A stretch of DNA of 64,000 bases from Mesorhizobium sp. AR10 (lineage in GTDB: Bacteria; Pseudomonadota; Alphaproteobacteria; Rhizobiales; Rhizobiaceae): positions 4,628,001-4,692,000 of the forward strand of contig NZ_CP080524.1 in NCBI RefSeq assembly GCF_024746795.1, read 5' to 3'. Below, one piece after another: positions 38,067-46,410 of the stretch (its first letter is position 1; each line of letters opens with the position of its first letter). The notes under the pieces are model-generated. The model had not been told where the DNA came from and did not search any database. It was given only the letters and a program-made list of their open reading frames with translations. Both the position numbers and the translations under genes were made by a program.

Positions 38067-38226
38067 TTACCCTCCCCCTCGAGGGGAGGGTCGCGGAGCA
38101 AATGCCGCAAGGCGGCACTTTGTGACGCGGGGTGGGGTCGGTGAGGTTGCGCCGACCCCACCCCGTCTCGCAAACTCCGCTTCGCTGCGATCACTCGCCG
38201 ACCCTCCCCTCAAGGGGGAGGGTTAA
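38067..38226. repeat. Large imperfect inverted-repeat element (rhizobial RIME/REP-like)
   Basis: The 160-bp gap between hutC and ridA is filled by an imperfect inverted repeat. The outer left arm TTACCCTCCCCCTCGAGGGG matches the reverse complement of the right arm ending CAAGGGGGAGGGTTAA. The inner arms carry GGGGTGGGGTCGG and its complement near 38130-38165. Each outer end is also a small palindrome (CCCTCCCC around CTCGAG). This is the type of palindromic intergenic repeat scattered through Mesorhizobium genomes. It could also terminate both convergent transcripts. Confidence 0.8.
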
Positions 38227-38230
38227 GGCC

Positions 38231-38575
38231 TCAAACCGCCGCGGTGACGATGATCTCGACCGTGTATTCCGGGCCGGCAAGCTTGGCCTCGCCAGTGGCG
38301 CGGGCCGGCGTGTTGCCCTGCGGCACCCACTTGTCCCATTCCTTGTTCATCTCGGCGAACGTGCCCATATCGGCCAGCCATATGATCGCCTGCAGGATCT
38401 TGGTCTTGTCGGTGCCGGCCTTGGCCAGCAATTCGTCGATGGCGGCCAGGATCGACTTGGTCTGCTCGCCGACGCTTGCGCCAGGCGTTCCGACCTGACC
38501 GGCCAGATAGACGGTGTTGCCGTGGATGACGATCTGGCTCATGCGCGGGCCCACATCGATGCGACGAATGCTCAT
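38231..38575 (-). CDS. RidA family protein (reactive imine/enamine deaminase-like)
   Basis: A 114-residue single-domain RidA/YjgF protein. Motifs are GNTVYLAGQVGT, QTKSILAAIDELLAKAGTDK, ILQAIIWLADMGTFAEMN and the C-terminal TPARATGEAKLAGPEYTVEI. The Arg in PARAT occupies the position of the catalytic arginine that hydrolyses imines. GAAGGAAAC precedes the ATG. It stands alone and converges with hutC across the repeat element. The subfamily and substrate are not certain. Confidence 0.9.
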   Translation of the reverse strand: MSIRRIDVGPRMSQIVIHGNTVYLAGQVGTPGASVGEQTKSILAAIDELLAKAGTDKTKILQAIIWLADMGTFAEMNKEWDKWVPQGNTPARATGEAKLAGPEYTVEIIVTAAV

Positions 38576-38728
38576 TGGATGTTTCCTTCTCTTGTCGGTT
38601 GCGCCTCTTTAGAGTCGCGGGTCGCCAGGGGCAAGGCCGCCTGGACAAAACCACTTGAGCCAACGAGGCAGGAGCACACGGCAAATTGACCACGGCGCCG
38701 CAATTCCGCCGGATTGGCTTGTTGACTA

Positions 38729-38740
38729 ATGTAATAACAT
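38729..38740 (+). promoter_or_regulatory. Zur-like site upstream of the zinc importer operon
   Basis: ATGTAATAACAT is an imperfect palindrome (outer ATGT/ACAT) in an AT-rich patch 57 bp before the importer ATPase gene. It resembles the ATGTTATAATATAACAT-type boxes of alpha-proteobacterial Zur. Position and composition support it; no zur gene is in the window. Confidence 0.45.
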
Positions 38741-38796
38741 CACATATCCAATCGGCCGCTGCCCGCAGCCACGACTGCAGCCCCACGGATCGCCGA

Positions 38797-39636
38797 ATGA
38801 CAACAAACTGCCTGACCTTCCGCGACCTGACGCTCGGCTATGGCAGCCACCCGGCCATTCATCACCTCGATGGCACCATCCGCAAGGGCTCGTTGACCGC
38901 CGTGGTAGGAGCCAATGGCTCGGGAAAGTCGACCCTGATGAAGGGTATCGTCGGGGTGTTGAAGCCGATGGCCGGCAGCGTGATCCGCGCGCCTGGCGTG
39001 CGCGCCGCGTATCTGCCGCAACAGTCGGAGCTCGATCGCTCCTTTCCCGCCCGGGTCGTCGATCTGGTTTCGCTTGGCCTGTGGCCCCGGCGCGGACTGC
39101 TCGGCCGCTACACCAGGGAAGACCGCGATTCCGTCAGCCAGGCGCTGATGGCCGTCGGTCTCGGCGGCTTCGAGAAGCGGCCGATCGATACGCTGTCGGG
39201 CGGCCAGCTGCAGCGCACGCTGTTTGCCCGCGTGCTGTTGCAGGATGCCGACCTCATCCTGCTCGATGAACCGTTCAATGCCGTCGACAGCAAAACGGTC
39301 GGCGACCTGATCACGCTGATCAAGCGCTGGCATGGCGAGGAACGCACCATCATGGTCGTGGTCCACGATCTGGAGCTGGTGCGGCAGAATTTCCCCGAGA
39401 CGCTGCTTTTGGCGCGCCAGCCAATCGCCTGGGGCGAAACCAAGGAAACGCTGCGGCCGGAAAACCTGTTGCGCGCCCGCCGCTTCCACGAAGCCTGGGA
39501 AGAGAATGCGCCCTGGTGCGAGCCCGAGGGTCATCAGCACGGGCACGATCATTCTCACGGGCACGATCATGCTCACGGGCACGATCACGCCCATGACCAT
39601 GGGTCCCATCACGGCGCCGGTCCGAGGGCTGCCTGA
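38797..39636 (+). CDS. znuC: Zinc ABC transporter ATP-binding protein with His-rich tail (ZnuC/AztA type)
   Basis: A 279-residue ATPase. Walker A is GANGSGKSTL near 40, signature LSGGQLQRTLFARVLL near 133, and Walker B ILLDEPFNAVD near 155. After the ATPase domain comes a His/Asp/Gly tail of about 30 residues (QHGHDHSHGHDHAHGHDHAH) that could bind zinc. The ATG at 38797 is preferred; the frame opens 37 codons earlier with no homology. The stop overlaps the permease start (TGATG). It is named znuC for its role; AztA is equally possible, but no aztD follows. Confidence 0.9.
   Translation: MTTNCLTFRDLTLGYGSHPAIHHLDGTIRKGSLTAVVGANGSGKSTLMKGIVGVLKPMAGSVIRAPGVRAAYLPQQSELDRSFPARVVDLVSLGLWPRRGLLGRYTREDRDSVSQALMAVGLGGFEKRPIDTLSGGQLQRTLFARVLLQDADLILLDEPFNAVDSKTVGDLITLIKRWHGEERTIMVVVHDLELVRQNFPETLLLARQPIAWGETKETLRPENLLRARRFHEAWEENAPWCEPEGHQHGHDHSHGHDHAHGHDHAHDHGSHHGAGPRAA
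39538..39591 (+). repeat. Three 18-bp coding repeats in the His-rich tail
   Basis: Three units of CACGGGCACGATCA plus four variable bases encode HGHDH(S/A) repeats in the zinc importer ATPase. The units differ only at the last few bases. Slippage here would change the number of histidines without a frameshift. Confidence 0.85.
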
Positions 39637-40511
39637 TGGACATGCTGTACGGTCTTTTCATCGCCCCCTTTGCCGATTTCGGTTTCATGCAGCGGGCGCT
39701 TTTCGGTTCACTGATGCTGTCGCTCGGCGCCTGCCCGGTCGGTGTGTTCCTGATGCTGCGGCGCATGAGCCTGTCCGGCGATGCCATGGCCCACGCCATC
39801 CTGCCAGGTGCCGCCGCCGGCTTCCTGTTCTATGGGCTGGAAATCCTGCCGATGACCATTGGCGGCCTGATCGCCGGCATCATCGTGGCGCTCGGCGCCG
39901 GCGCCGTCTCGCGCTTCACCATCCAGCGCGAGGACGCGTCGATGGCGGCCTTCTACCTGATTTCATTGGCCATCGGCGTGCTGATGGTGTCGATCCGCGG
40001 CTCCAGCGTCGATCTGATGCATGTGCTGTTCGGCACCGTGCTGGCGCTCAACAATGAAGCGCTGACGCTGATCGGCGGAATCGTCACGGTCACGCTGGTC
40101 AGTCTTGCCATCTTCTGGCGAGCGCTGGTTGCCGAATGCCTCGATCCGCTGTTCCTGCGCTCGGTCAGCCGGCTGGGCAGCCCGGTGCATTTCATCTTCC
40201 TCGGCCTCGTCGTGCTCAACCTCGTCGGCGGTTTCCAGGCGCTCGGCACCTTGCTGTCGGTCGGCCTGATGATGCTGCCCGCCGCCGCCGCCCGCTTCTG
40301 GACCACCCGCGTCGAGCCGATGTGCGTGCTGGCGGTGCTGATCGGCTTTGCCTCCTGCATTGCCGGGCTGCTCCTGTCCTATCACGCGTCGCTGCCATCC
40401 GGCCCGGCCATCATCCTGTCCGCGGGCGTCGTCTACTTCGCCTCGATCCTGTTCGGCACGCGCGGCATCCTGCGCGCCCGCATCGTCCATCACCGTCACA
40501 GAACGGCCTGA
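39636..40511 (+). CDS. znuB: Zinc ABC transporter permease (ZnuB/AztB type)
   Basis: A 291-residue, multi-helix permease of the metal ABC-3 family. Conserved segments include SLMLSLGACPVGVFLMLRR, MSLSGDAMAHAILPGAAAGF (the cytoplasmic coupling loop region), FGTVLALNNEALTLIG and LGTLLSVGLMMLPAAAARFW. It starts inside the stop codon of the ATPase gene, so the subunits are coupled. It forms the membrane channel, with the binding protein 30 bp downstream. Confidence 0.92.
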   Translation: MDMLYGLFIAPFADFGFMQRALFGSLMLSLGACPVGVFLMLRRMSLSGDAMAHAILPGAAAGFLFYGLEILPMTIGGLIAGIIVALGAGAVSRFTIQREDASMAAFYLISLAIGVLMVSIRGSSVDLMHVLFGTVLALNNEALTLIGGIVTVTLVSLAIFWRALVAECLDPLFLRSVSRLGSPVHFIFLGLVVLNLVGGFQALGTLLSVGLMMLPAAAARFWTTRVEPMCVLAVLIGFASCIAGLLLSYHASLPSGPAIILSAGVVYFASILFGTRGILRARIVHHRHRTA

Positions 40512-40541
40512 TCCCACGCCCCTGACAAGGAGACCCCGTCC

Positions 40542-41483
40542 ATGCTGAAATCGATCCGCGCCGCTTTGGCAATGAGCGTTATAACATTAACAGCCTTCGG
40601 CGCCTCATCGGCCTTCGCAGCACCCTTGAAAGTGGTGGCCAGCTTCACCGTCATCGCCGATTTCGCGAGGAACGTCGGCGGCGACCGCATCGATGTGACC
40701 ACGATCGTCGGGCCGGATGGCGATGCCCATGTCTATGAGCCGAGCCCGGCCGATGCGGTGGCGATGGCCAAGGCCGATATCGTGCTGGTCAACGGCCTGC
40801 ATTTCGAAGGTTTTCTGCAGCGCCTGGTCGATGCCAGCGCCACCAAGGCCTCGATCATCACCTTGACCAAGGGCGTGACGGCGATCGACTTCAAGCCCGA
40901 ATTCGCCGACGCCGACGCGGCCGGGGGTGCCGGCACCGGCGGCGGCAAGACTGTCACCGATCCGCATGCCTTCCAGTCGATCGCCAACGCCAGAATATAT
41001 GTGAAGAACATCGCCGACGCTTTCTGCGCCGCCGATTCGGCGGGCTGCGTCAGCTACCAGACCAATGCCGCCGCCTACACCAAGAAGCTCGATGCGGTCG
41101 AAGGCGAAGTAAAAGCGGCGATCCAGTCGATCCCCGAGGAGAAACGCGTCGTCATCACCTCGCATGACGCCTTCGGCTATTTCGAGCACGCATACGGCCT
41201 CACCTTCCTTGCCCCGCAAGGCATTTCGACCGATTCCGAGCCTTCGGCCGCCGACGTCGCCAAGCTGGTCAATCAGGTCAAGCAGGACAAGGCTGCGGCG
41301 ATCTTCGTCGAGAACATCACCAACCCGCGGCTGATCGAGCAGATCGCCAGCGAAACCGGCATCAAGGTGGGCGGCACACTGTACTCGGATGCGCTGTCGC
41401 AGCCCGATGGCCCCGCCGCGACCTATATCGACATGATGCGCAACAACATCGCCCAGATCAAAGGCGCGATCCTCGGCAGTTGA
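40542..41483 (+). CDS. znuA: Zinc ABC transporter substrate-binding protein (ZnuA/AztC type)
   Basis: A 313-residue periplasmic cluster A-I binding protein. The signal peptide ends near AFGASSAFAAP. Likely metal ligands are His in GDAHVYEPSPAD, His in TDPHAFQSIANA, His in ITSHDAFGYFEHAYG and Asp in GTLYSDALSQ. A His rather than Glu in the SHDAFGYF motif points to zinc rather than manganese. There is no long His-rich loop, as in AztC. AAGGAG lies 12 bases before the ATG. The His-rich element of this system is on the ATPase instead. Confidence 0.92.
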   Translation: MLKSIRAALAMSVITLTAFGASSAFAAPLKVVASFTVIADFARNVGGDRIDVTTIVGPDGDAHVYEPSPADAVAMAKADIVLVNGLHFEGFLQRLVDASATKASIITLTKGVTAIDFKPEFADADAAGGAGTGGGKTVTDPHAFQSIANARIYVKNIADAFCAADSAGCVSYQTNAAAYTKKLDAVEGEVKAAIQSIPEEKRVVITSHDAFGYFEHAYGLTFLAPQGISTDSEPSAADVAKLVNQVKQDKAAAIFVENITNPRLIEQIASETGIKVGGTLYSDALSQPDGPAATYIDMMRNNIAQIKGAILGS

Positions 41484-41499
41484 TCGATACCCTCGATCC

Positions 41500-41522
41500 G
41501 ACCGGGCTGAGATAGCCCGGTC
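41500..41522 (+). terminator. Hairpin after the zinc importer operon
   Basis: A perfect 9-bp stem GACCGGGCT/AGCCCGGTC with a 5-nt loop lies 17 bases after the binding-protein stop. It is followed by AGATTCT, a weak T-tract. A second 7-bp hairpin (41556-41575) precedes the next gene. Confidence 0.6.
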
Positions 41523-41600
41523 AGATTCTACCTGGCAGCAGTTGCCGGCTGCGTCCGGGAGTGGCAAAACTCCCGCCAACCAGATCGCGAGGACACTGCC

Positions 41601-41939
41601 ATGGAATATCGAGAGATCACCGAGGACTATTCAGTCTCTGGCCAGATCCAGCCCGAAGATGTCGCCGCCATCAAGGCCGCCGGCTTCAAGAGCGTCATCT
41701 GCAACCGGCCGGATAACGAGCAGCCCGGCCAGCCCTCGGCCGACACGCTCAAGGCCGCGGTCGAAGCCGCCGGCCTCGCCTTCCGCTTCATCCCCGTCAT
41801 CAGCGGCCAGATCACCGCCGAGAATGTCGAAGACCAGGCCGAGGCGCTCGACGAACTCGACGGCCCGGTCTTCGCCTATTGCCGCTCCGGCGCGCGCTGC
41901 ACGAATTTGTACGGGCTGATCCAGCAGTCGAAAAACTAG
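41601..41939 (+). CDS. TIGR01244-family (DUF442) sulfurtransferase/phosphatase-like protein
   Basis: A 112-residue protein of the DUF442 family, which also occurs fused to beta-lactamase-like persulfide dioxygenases (Blh). It begins YREITEDYSVSGQIQPEDVA and has FKSVICNRPDNEQPGQPS. The active-site loop is AYCRSGARCTNLY, a Cys-X5-Arg signature of the cysteine-phosphatase fold. Blh-type proteins act in sulfide or biofilm metabolism in rhizobia-related bacteria; here only the small domain is encoded. Its stop overlaps that of the convergent Lrp-type gene. Confidence 0.85.
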   Translation: MEYREITEDYSVSGQIQPEDVAAIKAAGFKSVICNRPDNEQPGQPSADTLKAAVEAAGLAFRFIPVISGQITAENVEDQAEALDELDGPVFAYCRSGARCTNLYGLIQQSKN

Positions 41940-42403
41940 ATCGGCAGCGCGCCGGTCTCTTTCAGCGTTTCCAGCACGATCGCCGTCTTCACGTGCTGCA
42001 CGGATTCGTGCGGCAGAAGCACGCCGTTGACGAATTCCGACAGCGATTTCAGGTCGGGCGTCACCACCTTCAATATGTAGTCCATCTCGCCGGTCAGCGC
42101 GTGCGCCTCCTGCACTTCCGGCAGTCGCGCCAACAGCTCGCCGAAGCGCCTGGCATTGTCGCGGTTGTGGGTGGCCAATGTCACCGAGATGACGTTGACC
42201 AGCGAAAAGCCAAGCTTGTCGCGGTCGAGCACCGCCCGATAGCCTTTGATATAGCCGTCCTCCTCCAGCCGCTGGCGGCGGCGCGAGCATTGCGACGCCG
42301 ACAGGTTCACCCGCTCCGAGAGATCGTTGTTGGTCAGCCGCGCATCCCCCTGCAAGAGCGCCATTATCTTGCGGTCGAACTGATCGATGCGCGTATCATT
42401 CAT
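41936..42403 (-). CDS. Lrp/AsnC-family transcriptional regulator
   Basis: A 155-residue regulator. The N-terminal helix-turn-helix reads FDRKIMALLQGDARLTNNDL and VNLSASQCSRRRQRLEEDGY. The C-terminal RAM domain has EVQEAHALTGEMDYILKVVT. The ATG at 42403 gives the normal family length; an in-frame ATG at 42421 is also possible. It is divergent from hppD with about 140 bp between them, so it probably senses an aromatic amino acid and controls hppD. Its 3' end overlaps the DUF442 gene by four bases. Confidence 0.92.
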   Translation of the reverse strand: MNDTRIDQFDRKIMALLQGDARLTNNDLSERVNLSASQCSRRRQRLEEDGYIKGYRAVLDRDKLGFSLVNVISVTLATHNRDNARRFGELLARLPEVQEAHALTGEMDYILKVVTPDLKSLSEFVNGVLLPHESVQHVKTAIVLETLKETGALPI

Positions 42404-42542
42404 TGCTTTTTGTCCATTCATGCACGCTTCACGCATGATCTGATCATTTCAAGCGTTTGAATGCAAGCACCGTGCAACCCGTCCGCGCTATTATGCACCC
42501 ATGAATGGTCCGATGCGGCCACCGCCAGTTTGGAGCAATGCC

Positions 42543-43655
42543 ATGGGTCCCTTCCCGCACGACGCACCGCCCGCCAAAATCAGCGCAGCCAACCCTGCCG
42601 GTACCGACGGTTTCGAATTCGTCGAGTTCGCGCATCCCGAGCCGGAAAAGCTGGCCGAGCTTTTCACGCGCATGGGCTATTTGCCGGTGGCCAGGCACCG
42701 CAGCAAGAACATCACCGTCTGGCGGCAGGGCGACATCAACTATGTCGTCAATGCCGAGCCCGGTTCGCATGCGATTAAATTCGTCGACAAACACGGCCCC
42801 TGTGCTGCCTCGATGGCTTGGCGGGTTGTCGACGCCAAGCATGCCTTCGACCATGCCGTCGCCAAGGGCGCCACACCCTATGAAGGCGCCGACAAGGCGT
42901 TTGATGTACCGGCAATCGTCGGCATCGGCGGCTCGCTGCTTTATTTCGTCGAGAGCTACGGCAAGAAGGGCTCGGCTTATGATGCGGAGTTCGAATGGCT
43001 GGGTGCGCGCGATCCGCGGCCGGAAGGCGTCGGCTTCTACTATCTCGACCACCTCACCCACAATGTCTATCGCGGCCAGATGGACAAATGGTGGGCGTTC
43101 TACCGCGAGTTGTTCGGCTTCAAGCAGATCCATTTCTTCGACATTGACGGCAAGATCACCGGGCTGGTCAGCCGCGCCATCACCTCGCCCTGCGGCAAGA
43201 TCCGCATCCCACTCAACGAGTCCAAGGACGAGACCAGCCAGATCGCCGAGTATCTGAAGAAGTACAATGGCGAAGGCATCCAGCACATCGCCGTCGGCAC
43301 CGACGAGATCTACGCCGCCACCGACCGGCTGGCCGACAATGGGCTGAAATTCATGCCGGGACCGCCGGAGACCTACTATGACATGTCCTTTGCCCGGGTG
43401 AACGGCCATGACGAGCCGATCGAGCGAATGAAGAAACATGGCATCCTCATCGACGGCGAAGGCGTCATCGACGGCGGCATGACCAAGATCCTGCTGCAGA
43501 TCTTTTCGAAAACCGTGATCGGCCCGATCTTCTTCGAGTTCATCCAGAGGAAGGGCGACGAAGGCTTTGGCGAAGGCAATTTCCGCGCTCTGTTCGAATC
43601 GATCGAGCAGGACCAAATCAAGCGCGGCGTGATCAAGGTGCAAGCGGCGGAATAG
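42543..43655 (+). CDS. hppD: 4-hydroxyphenylpyruvate dioxygenase
   Basis: A 370-residue non-heme iron enzyme that converts 4-hydroxyphenylpyruvate to homogentisate in tyrosine breakdown. The ATG at 42543 follows GGAG at 8 bases; ATGs at 42501 and 42513 are possible but lack such a site. Two vicinal-oxygen-chelate domains are present. Fe ligands are expected in YLDHLTHNVYRGQMDKW, EGIQHIAVGTDEI and the C-terminal GPIFFEFIQRKGDEGFGEGN. It faces the homogentisate operon from the other side, converging with the DinB gene. Confidence 0.95.
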   Translation: MGPFPHDAPPAKISAANPAGTDGFEFVEFAHPEPEKLAELFTRMGYLPVARHRSKNITVWRQGDINYVVNAEPGSHAIKFVDKHGPCAASMAWRVVDAKHAFDHAVAKGATPYEGADKAFDVPAIVGIGGSLLYFVESYGKKGSAYDAEFEWLGARDPRPEGVGFYYLDHLTHNVYRGQMDKWWAFYRELFGFKQIHFFDIDGKITGLVSRAITSPCGKIRIPLNESKDETSQIAEYLKKYNGEGIQHIAVGTDEIYAATDRLADNGLKFMPGPPETYYDMSFARVNGHDEPIERMKKHGILIDGEGVIDGGMTKILLQIFSKTVIGPIFFEFIQRKGDEGFGEGNFRALFESIEQDQIKRGVIKVQAAE

Positions 43656-43673
43656 GCTGCCGCTCCGGGCGGC

Positions 43674-44210
43674 CTACATCCCCAACCTCTCGACCTCGGC
43701 TTGCCTCAGCTTCAGATCGTAATCGAGCAGGAACTCGTCGAGTTGCGGCGGCTTTACCGAGGTGCCGGACAGCATCGCGTGCACCTGGCCGCGATGATGG
43801 ATGTCGTGCAGGAAGACGTGGGCGAGGATGTCGCCGATACGCTCGGGGATCATGCCGTCCTCTCGCCGGTCAGTGACGACGCGACGATCGAGATCGTCCG
43901 CTGAGAGCCCATCGCAAAAGGCGATCAGTCGGCGGTCGGCGGCGATCTGGGCGGCAAACAGCGCCTGCGGCGCATCGAACGCCAAGAAATCGTCATGGGC
44001 GGCAGCACCGACGCCGCCCTCTTCGAGAAAATCGAGATAGAGGTGATCGACCGCCAATATGTGGTTGAGCGTCGCCTTGATCGATGGAAAGAAGCTGGTG
44101 CGTTCGGCCTCGAATTCACCGGGTTCAAGCTTAAGCACGGCGCGATAGAGCCGGTCATTCGACCAGAGATTGTTGCCGGCCATGCGGGCCAGATGATCGA
44201 GCAGGTTCAT
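43674..44210 (-). CDS. DinB-superfamily protein in the homogentisate operon
   Basis: A 178-residue four-helix DinB protein. The metal triad is His50 (SIKATLNHILAVDHLY) with His135 and His139 (FLHDIHHRGQVHAML). The ATG at 44210 follows GGGTGACG; it starts five bases before the end of the membrane-protein gene. DinB relatives include thiol-dependent S-transferases and mycothiol-dependent maleylpyruvate isomerase. It is last in an operon of hmgA and an FAA hydrolase that has no maiA, so an isomerase role is a reasonable hypothesis, not an established function. Confidence 0.85.
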   Translation of the reverse strand: MNLLDHLARMAGNNLWSNDRLYRAVLKLEPGEFEAERTSFFPSIKATLNHILAVDHLYLDFLEEGGVGAAAHDDFLAFDAPQALFAAQIAADRRLIAFCDGLSADDLDRRVVTDRREDGMIPERIGDILAHVFLHDIHHRGQVHAMLSGTSVKPPQLDEFLLDYDLKLRQAEVERLGM

Positions 44211-44214
44211 GACG

Positions 44215-44508
44215 TCACCCGGCTGACCGGACCCAATACAAGCCTGCCCACATAAGCACAAACCCAGCGAGAACGATCAACAGCAGCCGATTCATGCGCC
44301 GCCGCATGGCTTGCGTTTCCGGGTCCCGCGCGACGTTCATGTTGGTAACGGTGTGAAACATCATCGCGTTGCGCGGAAAGCCGCTGCGGTTGGTCAGACC
44401 AGGCGAACGCGCCTCGATGCGATAGCTCAGCCGGATGGCCAGGATGAAGACTGCCAGCATGGCCAATGCCCAGACACCGCACAAAAGATAGAACGTCTCG
44501 CCTGTCAT
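44215..44508 (-). CDS. Small two-helix membrane protein, unknown
   Basis: A 97-residue protein with an N-terminal hydrophobic segment (FYLLCGVWALAMLAVFILAI, residues 5-24) and another at the C-terminus (LLLIVLAGFVLMWAGLYWV). Between them is a polar loop with MMFHTVTNMNVARDPETQAM. It lies between the FAA hydrolase (4 bp) and the DinB gene in the same direction, so it is co-transcribed. I do not recognise a family; its place in a tyrosine operon may be incidental. Confidence 0.7.
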   Translation of the reverse strand: MTGETFYLLCGVWALAMLAVFILAIRLSYRIEARSPGLTNRSGFPRNAMMFHTVTNMNVARDPETQAMRRRMNRLLLIVLAGFVLMWAGLYWVRSAG

Positions 44509-44512
44509 TCGC

Positions 44513-45526
44513 TTACCCCTCGTATTTCTCGACCTTCTGCTCGATGGCGCCGAAGATTGAATTTCCGCTTCTGTTCTTCATCTCGATGCGCACCGTGTCG
44601 CCAAAGTGCAGGAACGGCGTTTTTGGTTCGCCAGATTCGATGGTCTCGATCATGCGCAATTCGGCGATGCAGGAATAGCCGGCGCCGCCCGCCGAGACCG
44701 GTCTGCCCGGCCCGCCATCGAGCTTGTTGGAGACGGTGCCAGAACCGATGATGGTGCCGGCTGCCAACGACCGTGTTTTCGCCGCGTGAGCGATCAGCGC
44801 CGAAAAATCGAAGGTCATGTCGACGCCGGCATTGGCCCGGCCGAACGGCTTGCCGTTGAGGTCGGCGAGTAGTGGTAGGCTGAGCTTGCCGCCATCCCAG
44901 GCGTCGCCCAATTCGTCCGGCGTCACCGCGACCGGCGAAAAGGCCGAGGACGGCTTTGACTGGAAGAAACCGAACCCCTTGGCCAGTTCAGGCGCGGTGA
45001 GCGCGCGCAGCGTCACGTCATTGACCAGCATGACCAACCGGATCGCATCCCTTGCCTCATCGAGGCTTGCGCCCATCGGTACGTCGTCGACAATGACGGC
45101 GACTTCGCCCTCCATATCGATGCCGAAGGCTTCGTCGGCCATGCGGATCGGGTCGCGCGGCGGAATGAAGCTGTCAGAACCACCCTGATAGATCAGCGGG
45201 TCGGTCCAGAAGCTTGTCGGCATCTCGGCGCCGCGCGCCTTCCGCACCAACTCGACATGGTTCACATAGGCCGAACCATCGGCCCACTGGTAGGCGCGCG
45301 GTAGCGGCGAATGGGCATCATGCTCATGAAAGCGTGCCGACGGCACCGCATTGTTCTCCAGCGATTCCGCCATAGCCGCGAGATGCGGCGCGATCCGGCG
45401 CCAGTCGTCGAGTGCAGCCTGCAGCGTGCGCACCAGGAACGAGGCATCGGTGAAGCGCGTCAGGTCGCGCGAAACGACGACGAGTTTTCCATCGCGCGTC
45501 CCGTCCTTCAATGTGGCAAGCTTCAT
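44513..45526 (-). CDS. Fumarylacetoacetate hydrolase family protein
   Basis: A 337-residue FAA-family enzyme, most likely the fumarylacetoacetase that ends tyrosine breakdown. It starts [21 protein letters not shown] after GGAGAGGAAACCGC. Metal-site motifs are MEGEVAVIVDDVP near 155-167 and LVNDVTLR near 185-192. The catalytic region includes GTIIGSGTVSNK near 280 and the end FLHFGDTVRIEMKNRSGNSI. Its four-base overlap with the MBL gene and position after hmgA support fumarylacetoacetate as substrate. Confidence 0.92.
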   Translation of the reverse strand: MKLATLKDGTRDGKLVVVSRDLTRFTDASFLVRTLQAALDDWRRIAPHLAAMAESLENNAVPSARFHEHDAHSPLPRAYQWADGSAYVNHVELVRKARGAEMPTSFWTDPLIYQGGSDSFIPPRDPIRMADEAFGIDMEGEVAVIVDDVPMGASLDEARDAIRLVMLVNDVTLRALTAPELAKGFGFFQSKPSSAFSPVAVTPDELGDAWDGGKLSLPLLADLNGKPFGRANAGVDMTFDFSALIAHAAKTRSLAAGTIIGSGTVSNKLDGGPGRPVSAGGAGYSCIAELRMIETIESGEPKTPFLHFGDTVRIEMKNRSGNSIFGAIEQKVEKYEG

Positions 45527-46410
45527 GCGGTTTCCTCTCCTGCTGCGGCCTTGTCGCCGCTTAACTCCACAACAAGGCCGTCGCGAGCGATCGTCAAGTC
45601 GCCGGCCCATGTTTTCCTCACAGCGGTGATCCAGTCGGCCTCGCCGATCTCGGCATCGTCGGCTGGAATGAGGTGGTTGAGCACCAGCCTCTTCACCCCG
45701 GCATCGGTGGCAATGCGCCCGGCCTCCGCGGCAAAGCTGTGGCTGGCGAGCAGATGTTCTCTCAGCCGCGCGCCATTGCCGGTCTTGGCGACCAGCCGCT
45801 CGATGCCTTGTTCCAGCATGGCTTCGTGGACGAGGATGTCGGCACCGCCGGCGAATTCGGCCAAAGGCGGAAAGAACGCGGTATCGGCGGAGAAGACGAC
45901 GCTTTTGCCGTCATGGTCGAAGCGCAGGGCAAAGCAGTCGGTGATCGGCGGATGGTCGACGCGCAGCGCCGAAACCTTGAGGCCGCGTTCCTCGATCACC
46001 CAGCCTTCACCAAACTCAACGACCGAGACCATGTCCCTGATATCGGGCCGGCCTTCGTCAACGATGCGGATGTCGATGTCGAATTCCATCGCCTGACAGA
46101 AATGCCGCCAGTATTGCCCGGTGCCGGACGGGCCAAACACGGTCACCGAGTTTGACAGCCCCGCTGTCCAGGCGGTGTGAATGAGTGGCCCGAGTTCCAG
46201 CACATGGTCGGAGTGCAAATGGGTGATGAAGATGAGGTCGAGCGCCTTCAGGCTGATGCCGGCATCGGCCAGTCCCCGCGTCACGCCAAGCCCGCAATCG
46301 ACAACGATGGTGCGGTCGCCGATCTGCAGCAGCGACGAGCTCGGCCACGGCCCGCCCGGCCGGATCGCCGGGCCGCCCTTCGAGCCGAGAAGCACGAGCC
46401 GGCAGCTCAA
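45523..46410 (-). CDS. MBL-fold metallo-hydrolase (RNase Z-like) in the homogentisate operon
   Basis: A 295-residue metallo-beta-lactamase-fold hydrolase. The zinc motif THLHSDH is at 63-69 (His64, His66, Asp68, His69). Further ligands appear in [11 protein letters not shown] and VLNHLIPAD. The start is TTG overlapping the hmgA stop, and the stop overlaps the FAA start, so it is tightly coupled within the pathway. The substrate is unknown; a thioester or lactone derived from aromatic breakdown would fit the context. Confidence 0.88.
   Translation of the reverse strand: MSCRLVLLGSKGGPAIRPGGPWPSSSLLQIGDRTIVVDCGLGVTRGLADAGISLKALDLIFITHLHSDHVLELGPLIHTAWTAGLSNSVTVFGPSGTGQYWRHFCQAMEFDIDIRIVDEGRPDIRDMVSVVEFGEGWVIEERGLKVSALRVDHPPITDCFALRFDHDGKSVVFSADTAFFPPLAEFAGGADILVHEAMLEQGIERLVAKTGNGARLREHLLASHSFAAEAGRIATDAGVKRLVLNHLIPADDAEIGEADWITAVRKTWAGDLTIARDGLVVELSGDKAAAGEETA

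Noticed and set aside
38100..38194. Short coding frames in the hutC-ridA gap
   Set aside because: They lie entirely inside the inverted-repeat element and arise from its GC-rich arms.
41484..41600. Possible riboswitch in the paired hairpins after the zinc importer
   Set aside because: The two hairpins are simple stem-loops without a recognisable riboswitch core; a terminator explains the first one.
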